From Acidimicrobiia bacterium (lineage in GTDB: Bacteria > Actinomycetota > Acidimicrobiia > Acidimicrobiales > Ilumatobacteraceae), in the NCBI GenBank assembly GCA_010030605.1, contig RHCK01000110.1, forward strand, positions 1-6,000: a stretch of 6,000 nucleotides of DNA. The letters run 5' to 3'. The stretch's first letter is position 1; every line of letters starts with the position of its first letter. Under the pieces are notes generated by a model. It was not told the origin of the DNA. It saw nothing but the letters and a program-made list of their open reading frames with translations, and did not search any database. Below, in pieces: positions 1 to 4,683 of the stretch. Position numbers and translations under genes: made by a program.

Positions 1-84
1 GAAGTTGTTCGGTGGTCGACACAGGACCACGTCCGCAACGTGGCCGTCGATCGACCCGACGCGCACGAATCTCTCGGCGCTCAT
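1..84 (-). CDS. Enoyl-CoA hydratase/isomerase family protein, N-terminal fragment (runs off window)
   Basis: Only the first 28 codons are inside the window. On the minus strand an ATG at 84-82 overlaps the TGA of the upstream hydrolase gene (83-81) as ATGA, and an open frame continues to base 1. The peptide starts MSAERFVRVGSIDGHVADVV and continues LCRPPNNF. An N-terminal beta strand leading into an L-x-R-P-P-N-N-F segment is typical of the crotonase superfamily, where V-x-L-N-R-P-P-x-N is the usual N-terminal signature. Members hydrate or isomerise enoyl-CoA thioesters through an oxyanion hole, and that part lies outside the window. The Cys before RP, where Asn is common, is a minor deviation. 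The overlap implies co-translation with the dienelactone-hydrolase-like gene. No strong Shine-Dalgarno sequence precedes the ATG, which fits translational coupling. The family call rests on a short stretch; hydratase, isomerase and other crotonase activities cannot be separated. Confidence 0.72.
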   Translation of the reverse strand, partial: MSAERFVRVGSIDGHVADVVLCRPPNNF

Positions 85-827
85 GGATCGATGCGACGTC
101 CGAGGAGATTCCGACCAAACAGATCAGCCAGGACGTTCCAGTGACGTTGCTCGGATCGCGCATCATGTTGCGGTCGATCGGAGAATGCGAAACCGTGGTG
201 CTGACCCCAATAGCGCTCCACCCGCCCGCGAACGTCGGTTCGCTGCATGGCGGCTTCGAATCGATCCACCATGTCGAGAGGAACGTAGTCGTCGTGCTCG
301 GCGGCTGCCACGTAGATTTCGCCGCGAACATCGTCGAGACGCAGATGAGGTGAATCCTTCTTCTCGACGTGCAAACGCACGCCGTAAAACGACGCCGCGG
401 CCTTGACGCGATCGGCGTGTTCGGCCGCGTTCCAAATGGCGAACGGGCCACTCATGCAGTAACCGACGACTCCCACGTTGTTCGCGTCCACCCGGTCGTC
501 GGCGTCGGCGTGTCTCAACAACGCTCCGACATCACGGCCCACCATCGCGTTGCCAATTCCGCTCATCAACTCGCGCATGCGTTCGAACGACTCGCGACTG
601 GCGAAGTCCAACTCGAACGCCGGAGTGGTTCGGTAGTAGAGGTTGGGGAGCATCACCTGGAATCCCCACGACGCGATGCGGCCGGCCATGAAGTGCAAGA
701 GCGGTCGCTTGCCGGGTGCGTCCATCAGGAAGACCACCAGAGGGAACGGACCGTCGCCCTCGGGTCGCACGATGTAGGTGCCCATGGATCCCTCACCGGT
801 CTCGATTTGCGCGTGGATCTCGTGCAC
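81..827 (-). CDS. Dienelactone hydrolase family protein (alpha/beta hydrolase)
   Basis: Predicted cytosolic alpha/beta hydrolase of 248 residues with a GTG start at 827, close to the usual length of the dienelactone hydrolase family. Seen in the sequence: an N-terminal strand pair (MGTYIVRPEGDGPFPLVVFL), a nucleophile elbow GYCMSG with Cys124, an acidic residue in AAEHDDYVP (Asp179 or Asp180), and the active-site His211 in HHGF. This matches the Cys-Asp-His triad of bacterial carboxymethylenebutenolidase. The loop normally reading QE(I/V)FG is MDAPG here, so Asp36 replaces the usual Glu36. Family members hydrolyse lactones or esters, and many actinobacterial homologues have no known substrate. 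The start is chosen because a TATGGT -10 box lies six bases upstream and because homologues begin close to this point. An ATG at 842 would add five residues but lies upstream of that -10 box, and the frame stays open to 1010. The gene overlaps the following enoyl-CoA hydratase gene by four bases, so the two form a leftward operon. Confidence 0.88.
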   Translation of the reverse strand: MHEIHAQIETGEGSMGTYIVRPEGDGPFPLVVFLMDAPGKRPLLHFMAGRIASWGFQVMLPNLYYRTTPAFELDFASRESFERMRELMSGIGNAMVGRDVGALLRHADADDRVDANNVGVVGYCMSGPFAIWNAAEHADRVKAAASFYGVRLHVEKKDSPHLRLDDVRGEIYVAAAEHDDYVPLDMVDRFEAAMQRTDVRGRVERYWGQHHGFAFSDRPQHDARSEQRHWNVLADLFGRNLLGRRIDP

Positions 828-833
828 GAGGGC

Positions 834-862
834 ACCATACATCTTTTCGACATTGATGTCGA
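834..862 (-). promoter_or_regulatory. Leftward promoter of the hydrolase/hydratase operon, probably leaderless
   Basis: Read on the minus strand, a -35 box TCGACA (862-857, five of six matches to TTGACA) is followed by a 17-base spacer, a -10 box TATGGT (839-834) and, after six bases, the GTG start at 827. The last -10 base therefore falls at about -7 relative to the start codon, the usual geometry of a leaderless transcript. The -35 box lies inside the right arm of the inverted repeat at 844-865. No transcript data are available here. Confidence 0.66.
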
Positions 863-865
863 AAA
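844..865. promoter_or_regulatory. 22-base palindromic operator in the divergent promoter (candidate TetR site)
   Basis: The left arm TTTTCGACAT (844-853) and right arm ATGTCGAAAA (856-865) are perfect reverse complements around a two-base centre, TG. Pairing stops at the next base on each side (C843 and T866). TetR-family operators are commonly palindromes of about this size between divergent genes, and a TetR-family gene lies in the operon to the right. The repeat contains both -35 boxes, so a bound dimer would block RNA polymerase in both directions. A transcript-level hairpin is unlikely to be the purpose, because the modelled transcription starts lie outside the repeat on both sides. Assignment to the local TetR protein is inferred from position. 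Confidence 0.75.
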
Positions 866-875
866 TGACTACGGT
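847..875 (+). promoter_or_regulatory. Rightward promoter of the oxidoreductase/tetR/dehydrogenase operon, probably leaderless
   Basis: A -35 box TCGACA (847-852), a 17-base spacer and a -10 box TACGGT (870-875) are followed six bases later by ATG 882. The layout is the exact mirror image of the leftward promoter, with both start codons 27.5 bases from the centre of symmetry. The -10 box matches the consensus only at its key TA-N3-T positions. A GGTGGGG run sits just before the ATG, with only two bases between, too close for a normal ribosome-binding site, so leaderless translation is the simpler reading. Confidence 0.66.
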
Positions 876-881
876 GGGGTC

Positions 882-1748
882 ATGCCCAGCGCCATGACCG
901 CCGGAATCCATCTGCCCCAAGCCGGACCCGCGGCTTCGGGCGAGGCCATGCGTCGAGCCGCGATCCTGGCCGAGCAATTGGGTTACGCCGACGTTTGGGT
1001 GAGCGACCATCTGGCCGTTCCTACCGGCGCCGAATATCCCCCATCGGCATACGTGTTCGAACCTCTCGTCGCGCTCTCCTGGGTGGCTTCATGCACCACT
1101 CGAGTCGGCTTGGGCACCACGGTTCTGGTTCTGCCCATGCGCAATCCATTGGTGGTCGCCAAGATGGTCGCGTCGATCGACCACATGAGTGGAGGGCGAT
1201 TCATCCTCGGTTTGGCCGCGGGTTGGCTCGAGGCCGAGTTCGATGCGTTGGGCGTTCCTTTCGACGAGCGTGGTGCGCGCACCGACGAAGCAATCGAGAT
1301 ACTTCGGACGGTGTGGACCCAGGATCACATCACCGCCGAGTTCCCGGTTCATGGCGCGCGTTACGTCTCGATGCGAACGAAACCACAACCCGCTCGAACG
1401 GTGCCGTTGTGGATCGGTGGCCACGCCGACGTGGCGTTGCGTCGTGCGATCGACGTGGGCGACGGTTGGCACGGCGCTTTCCTCACTCCCGAGCAAACGG
1501 CCCGACGCGTGAAAACGTTGCGCGCCGGACGGCCCGAAAACTCCTTCCCGATTTCCATGCGCACCCGTTGGGACGCTCTCGAGGATGATCCGGACCTGAT
1601 CCTCGCCGAGATCGATCACTATCGCGAGGTGGGTGTCACGCATTTGGTGCCCGAACCCCGTCAACGCACGCTCGATGGCTACCTGCGGGCCATGGAACGT
1701 CAAGCGGAATTGCTTCGTGCCGCCGGTGTCGCGATGGAGGACATGTGA
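882..1748 (+). CDS. Luciferase-like (probable F420-dependent) oxidoreductase
   Basis: A 288-residue protein of the bacterial luciferase-like (LLM) superfamily, which folds as a TIM barrel and in actinobacteria mostly uses coenzyme F420. Seen in order: strand 1 GIHLPQAGPAAS (8-19), ADVWVSDHLAVP (36-47), the long conserved block RVGLGTTVLVLPMRNP (74-89) into MSGGRFILGLAAGW (102-115), GARTDEAIEILRTVW (131-145), and PLWIGGHADVALRRA (175-189) followed by DGWHG (194-198). These features resemble the Rv2161c-like F420 subfamily. Binding to F420 rather than FMN is inferred from the family. ATG 882 is chosen from the leaderless promoter; a second ATG at 894 would remove four residues. The open frame extends upstream to 369, but that part is antisense to the hydrolase gene and has no LLM character. 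The stop overlaps the GTG of the tetR gene. It probably performs a hydride-transfer step in the pathway; the substrate is unknown. Confidence 0.88.
   Translation: MPSAMTAGIHLPQAGPAASGEAMRRAAILAEQLGYADVWVSDHLAVPTGAEYPPSAYVFEPLVALSWVASCTTRVGLGTTVLVLPMRNPLVVAKMVASIDHMSGGRFILGLAAGWLEAEFDALGVPFDERGARTDEAIEILRTVWTQDHITAEFPVHGARYVSMRTKPQPARTVPLWIGGHADVALRRAIDVGDGWHGAFLTPEQTARRVKTLRAGRPENSFPISMRTRWDALEDDPDLILAEIDHYREVGVTHLVPEPRQRTLDGYLRAMERQAELLRAAGVAMEDM
1736..1740 (+). promoter_or_regulatory. Shine-Dalgarno sequence of the tetR-family gene
   Basis: GGAGG lies inside the last codons of the oxidoreductase gene, four bases before the GTG at 1745. The spacing is slightly short, but this is the only strong purine-rich site near that start. 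It supports the GTG as the true initiation codon. Confidence 0.6.
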
Positions 1749-2425
1749 CCCCGATCGTCGTCACGCGGGGAGGACGTACGCCGAGCGGCGTATCGGCCGA
1801 ACGTCGGGCCAGTTCTCGCGCCGGAGGCAAGGCGACTCGCACACGAGCGGCGATTCTCGATGCGGCCCGTGCCGAATTCGATCGTCGCGGATTCGCCAAC
1901 ACCACGGTGGAACACATCGTCGAACGTGCCGGTGTCGCGCGGGGAAGCTTCTATACCTACTTCGAATCGCGCATGGACCTCTTCCGACATCTCACCGCGC
2001 GAATCGATCGAGAAATCCGCTCGAACGTGGTGGCGTTCGACCGCGCTCGTGGAAACGATCCCATCGAAAACCTCCGAATCTCCAACCGCAACTACCTCGC
2101 CGTTGTACGGTCGAACGCCGATCTGTATCGGCTCGTCGACGAGGTCGCCGCTCACGATGATGGCGTGCGCAAGGCTCGGCTCGCGTCGCGTCAGGATCAC
2201 ATCGCGCGTGTCGCTCGCTCCATCGAGCGTTGGAAACGCGGAGGCTGGGCCGATCCGTCGATCGATGCTCACGCGACAGCGGCGGCACTGATCTCGATGC
2301 TGTCGGCCTTCGCCCAGTGGTTGCACACGTCCGGCGACGTCATGGACGAGGAACGAGCCGAACACACCGTGAACGACATCTGGATCCGTGCCTGCAGGCT
2401 GAGGGCGCCGAACGAACGGTCATGA
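1745..2425 (+). CDS. TetR/AcrR family transcriptional regulator
   Basis: A 226-residue one-component regulator. A basic N-terminal arm (about residues 8-33, rich in Arg) leads into the TetR DNA-binding domain: TRTRAAILDAARAEFDRRGF (31-50), then TTVEHIVERAGVARGSFYTY (53-72), where the recognition helix precedes the diagnostic S-F-Y-T-Y-F segment, then ESRMDLFRHL. The rest is an all-helical ligand and dimerisation domain without a recognisable ligand signature (for example YLAVVRSNADLYRLVDEVAA and ALISMLSAFAQWL). It starts with GTG, overlaps the oxidoreductase stop (GTGA, 1745-1748) and overlaps the dehydrogenase start (ATGA, 2422-2425), so it is cotranscribed with both. A TetR protein inside a catabolic operon whose promoter carries a palindromic operator is normally an autorepressor released by a pathway intermediate, often a CoA thioester. 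Both the autoregulation and the ligand class are inferences here. Confidence 0.93.
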   Translation: MTPIVVTRGGRTPSGVSAERRASSRAGGKATRTRAAILDAARAEFDRRGFANTTVEHIVERAGVARGSFYTYFESRMDLFRHLTARIDREIRSNVVAFDRARGNDPIENLRISNRNYLAVVRSNADLYRLVDEVAAHDDGVRKARLASRQDHIARVARSIERWKRGGWADPSIDAHATAAALISMLSAFAQWLHTSGDVMDEERAEHTVNDIWIRACRLRAPNERS

Positions 2426-3636
2426 ACTCCGATCGCGACCAACTCATCGAACGCGTCCGCGAATGGTTGCGCGAGAACTGGGATCAGAATTCCAGTCTTC
2501 TCGAATGGCGCGAGCGACTCGTCGACTCCGGCTGGGCGGTGCCATCGTGGCCCACGGAATGGTTCGGACTCGGATTACCAGCGTGGGCCGACTCGGTGGT
2601 CGCCGAAGAAATCAAGAGAATCGGCGCCGTCGGAACGCCCGTTGGTTCGGGAATGTCGTTGGCCGCACCCACACTGATCGAACACGCCTCGCACGAACTC
2701 AAAAGAGAACTTCTGCGCGCCACCCTCACCGGCGCCACGACCTGGTGCCAACTTTTCAGCGAGCCGGGAGCCGGATCCGATTTGGCCGGTCTGTCCGCTT
2801 CGGCGGTGCTCGACGGCGACGAGTGGGTGGTGAACGGGCAGAAAGTCTGGAACACCAGCGCCCATCACGCCGATTACGGAATGTTGTTGGTGCGCACGAA
2901 CACGACCGTCCCCAAACACGAGGGGATCACCTACATGGTGCTTCCGATGCACCAACCAGGCGTCGAGGTTCGACCCATACGCCAAATGAACCGGCACTCG
3001 TCGTTCAACGAGGTCTTCATGACCGACGCTCGGGTGCCGGCTCGTTTCGTGGTGGGCACCGTGAACGACGGTTGGCGAGTGGCCCGCGCGACGCTCGCGC
3101 ATGAACGTTCGTTCGCAACCTTGCGCCGACCACGCTTCGATTCTCCCGACGGTCGGCGTGGCCTGGCGCTCGATGAAGCAGAACTCGAAGCCGAGAAACA
3201 TTTTCGAACCTACGTTTGGTACCCGCAGCGGGCGGGACGGGCTGATCTGGTGATCGAACGGGCCCGAGAAATGGGGCGAGATCGTGACCCCGTCGTGCGT
3301 GATCGTATTGCCGATCTGATTTCGTTCGTGAAGGTGAACGAGTGGACCGCCCAGCGGGCTCGCGCAGCCCGCGCCCTCGGACGACCACCCGGACCCGAGG
3401 GGTCGCTCGGCAAACTCGCGGCTTCGGAAGTTGCTCGTCGTTGCCACCGACTGCACGCAATCATTGCGGGAGCGCACGGGATGCTCGTCGATGGACCCCG
3501 CGAGCACGATGCCACGATCGCCGAGGTGTTGGTGTCGACTCCCGCACAGAGCATCGCGGGCGGCACCGACGAAATTCAACGTTCGATCATCGGGGAGAAA
3601 ATATTGGGTCTCCCTCGTGAACCCGATTCGCGCTGA
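2422..3636 (+). CDS. Acyl-CoA dehydrogenase (FadE-like)
   Basis: A 404-residue flavoprotein of the acyl-CoA dehydrogenase family, of normal length, expected to insert an alpha,beta double bond in an acyl-CoA with FAD as cofactor. Seen in order: an N-terminal helical domain (1-105), the FAD/substrate signature CQLFSEPGAGSDLAGL (109-124), the middle beta domain VNGQKVWNTSAHHADYGMLL (137-156), and a C-terminal helical domain ending in IAGGTDEIQRSIIGEKILGL (378-397). The position of the catalytic Glu in medium-chain enzymes (MCAD Glu376) is Gly380 here. Glu228 in TLAHERS falls where isovaleryl-CoA dehydrogenase carries its base (Glu254), so catalysis may use that residue. The start is ATG 2422, overlapping the tetR stop as ATGA. 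The longer frame back to 2230 is antisense-like and inside tetR. Bulky or branched acyl-CoA substrates are plausible, but chain length cannot be read from sequence. Many actinobacterial FadE proteins work as heteromers; no second subunit gene is visible here. Confidence 0.93.
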   Translation: MNSDRDQLIERVREWLRENWDQNSSLLEWRERLVDSGWAVPSWPTEWFGLGLPAWADSVVAEEIKRIGAVGTPVGSGMSLAAPTLIEHASHELKRELLRATLTGATTWCQLFSEPGAGSDLAGLSASAVLDGDEWVVNGQKVWNTSAHHADYGMLLVRTNTTVPKHEGITYMVLPMHQPGVEVRPIRQMNRHSSFNEVFMTDARVPARFVVGTVNDGWRVARATLAHERSFATLRRPRFDSPDGRRGLALDEAELEAEKHFRTYVWYPQRAGRADLVIERAREMGRDRDPVVRDRIADLISFVKVNEWTAQRARAARALGRPPGPEGSLGKLAASEVARRCHRLHAIIAGAHGMLVDGPREHDATIAEVLVSTPAQSIAGGTDEIQRSIIGEKILGLPREPDSR

Positions 3637-3643
3637 CCTCGTA

Positions 3644-3666
3644 CGCCTCCGACTCCCTCGCCTCCG
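3644..3666 (+). repeat. Short direct repeat in the leader of the oxygenase gene
   Basis: CGCCTCCG occurs at 3644-3651 and again at 3659-3666, fifteen bases apart start to start, in the 46-base gap before the oxygenase gene. The stretch is pyrimidine-rich. No function can be assigned, and an eight-base repeat could arise by chance. Confidence 0.35.
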
Positions 3667-3671
3667 TGTGG

Positions 3672-3677
3672 CAACAT
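3672..3677 (+). promoter_or_regulatory. Possible -10 box of the oxygenase gene (weak)
   Basis: CAACAT lies five bases before the GTG at 3683. It is compared with CACAAT five bases before the esterase ATG; both continue into TG and end in C before the start codon. No convincing -35 box was found, and only three of six positions match TATAAT. It may be chance, with the gene transcribed from the upstream operon instead. Confidence 0.25.
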
Positions 3678-3682
3678 TGATC

Positions 3683-4633
3683 GTGCTCTCCGTTCCCACC
3701 GTCGACATCTCCAATCCCTCGGCCACCTCGATGGAAGCCGTCGACGCTGCATGTCGGGACCATGGCTTTTTCCTGATCGCCGGACATGGTCTCGACGATC
3801 TCATCGAACGCACATGGAAGCAGACCGAAAGATTCTTCGACGCGGATCGCAGCATCAAGAACGAGATCGTCCGCGATCTCGAGAATCCGATGGGATACTT
3901 CGATCGCGAGCTCACGAAGCGCAAGCGTGACAACAAGGAAGTCTTCGATTTCCTCGACCCGACGATCGCCGCCATCGATGCCCGCAATCGTTGGCCCCGA
4001 GATCTGCCCGGATTTCGAGAGACGATGACCGAACTCTTCGACGAGTTCAGCGTGCTGGCCGACCGCACCATGAACCTCATTCACGACGCGCTCGGCTTGC
4101 GTGACGAGTCGCGCGGCAAGGTGGCCGGAAGTCGTCACAGCAGCATGATCCGACTCAACTGCTATCCCGTGGGCGATCCGGTTCCGGAAGCCGAGCGAGG
4201 CGAACTTCCCGAGCTGGGTGAGACGGCGCTCGGATATCACACCGATCCGGGGACCCTCACCCTTCTCCTGCAGGACGACACCGGTGGTCTGCAAGCCGAG
4301 TCGCTCGATCATGGCTGGATCGATGTCCCTCCTTCGGCGGGAACGATCGTGGTGAACCTTGGTGATTGCATGCAAGCCTGGACCAACGACCGCTATCGCG
4401 CCGCGGTTCACCGTGTCGTGCCCATGACCCGCAATCGGCGATTCAGCATCCCCTACTTCCAAAACCCGTCCCGTGATTCGGTGATCGCACCGATGCCCGA
4501 GATGAGCGAGTCCGGAGCCCGATACCGCGCCTTCGCCTGGAAGGAATTCATGGCCGCCCGCGCGTACGACAACTTCACCGACCTCGGCACGGACGACACG
4601 CAGGTCACCGATTTCCGCATTGTTGCTTCGTGA
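3683..4633 (+). CDS. 2-oxoglutarate/Fe(II)-dependent oxygenase, isopenicillin N synthase-like family
   Basis: A 316-residue cytosolic non-heme iron oxygenase. An N-terminal DIOX_N region is seen as SVPTVDIS (3-10) and DAACRDHGFFLIAGHGL (21-37). The double-stranded beta-helix core carries the iron ligands His186 and Asp188 (GYHTDPGTLTLLLQD) and distal His243 (AVHRVV), with the 2-oxoglutarate-binding Arg253-x-Ser255 (RRFSIPYFQ). The complete facial triad plus RxS indicates an active 2-oxoglutarate-dependent enzyme rather than a degenerate one. Family members hydroxylate, desaturate or cyclise small molecules, and the substrate here is not recognisable. The start is uncertain: GTG 3683 gives the usual family N terminus, GTG 3668 adds five residues, and GTG 3617 adds 22 and would overlap the dehydrogenase. 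No good Shine-Dalgarno sequence precedes any of them. It lies 46 bases after the dehydrogenase on the same strand, so it could be the last gene of that operon or have its own weak promoter. Confidence 0.87.
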   Translation: MLSVPTVDISNPSATSMEAVDAACRDHGFFLIAGHGLDDLIERTWKQTERFFDADRSIKNEIVRDLENPMGYFDRELTKRKRDNKEVFDFLDPTIAAIDARNRWPRDLPGFRETMTELFDEFSVLADRTMNLIHDALGLRDESRGKVAGSRHSSMIRLNCYPVGDPVPEAERGELPELGETALGYHTDPGTLTLLLQDDTGGLQAESLDHGWIDVPPSAGTIVVNLGDCMQAWTNDRYRAAVHRVVPMTRNRRFSIPYFQNPSRDSVIAPMPEMSESGARYRAFAWKEFMAARAYDNFTDLGTDDTQVTDFRIVAS

Positions 4634-4635
4634 CC

Positions 4636-4650
4636 TCACGCCCCGCGTGA
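4636..4650. repeat. Small perfect inverted repeat just after the oxygenase stop
   Basis: TCACGC (4636-4641) and GCGTGA (4645-4650) are perfect reverse complements around CCC. The hairpin begins two bases after the TGA of the oxygenase gene, where a terminator would sit, but no T-run follows. It could be a weak transcript-end or attenuating hairpin, or chance. Confidence 0.35.
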
Positions 4651-4672
4651 ATTCGCGCACGTCGGGCCATGA

Positions 4673-4678
4673 CACAAT
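4673..4678 (+). promoter_or_regulatory. Possible -10 box of the esterase gene (weak)
   Basis: CACAAT (four of six matches to TATAAT) ends five bases before the ATG at 4684, which would permit a leaderless transcript. No clear -35 box lies 16 to 18 bases upstream, so the assignment is tentative. It favours ATG 4684 over the in-frame ATG 4669. Confidence 0.33.
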
Positions 4679-4683
4679 TGGGC

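Noticed and set aside
369..881. Open reading frame extending the luciferase-like gene far upstream
   Set aside because: It is antisense to the well-supported hydrolase gene, has no family similarity, and would run through the divergent promoter. The conserved N terminus begins near 882.
828..1010. N-terminal extension of the dienelactone-hydrolase-like protein (starts at 842 or 1010)
   Set aside because: The extra residues are antisense to the oxidoreductase gene or cross the palindrome and -10 box. Homologues of this family start near GTG 827.
3617..3682. GTG 3617 as the oxygenase start, overlapping the dehydrogenase end
   Set aside because: It would add a 22-residue Arg/Leu-rich tail before the conserved SVPTVDIS segment, with no ribosome-binding site at suitable spacing.
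3668..3689. Possible second copy of the operator before the oxygenase
   Set aside because: It shares the eight-base core ACATTGAT with the 844-865 palindrome, but only about 11 of 22 positions match and the two arms are not reverse complements.
2575..4080. A 501-codon minus-strand open frame opposite the dehydrogenase and oxygenase
   Set aside because: It spans two confidently identified plus-strand genes, is rich in Arg and Ser, and shows no recognisable motif. Long antisense frames are common in GC-rich coding DNA.
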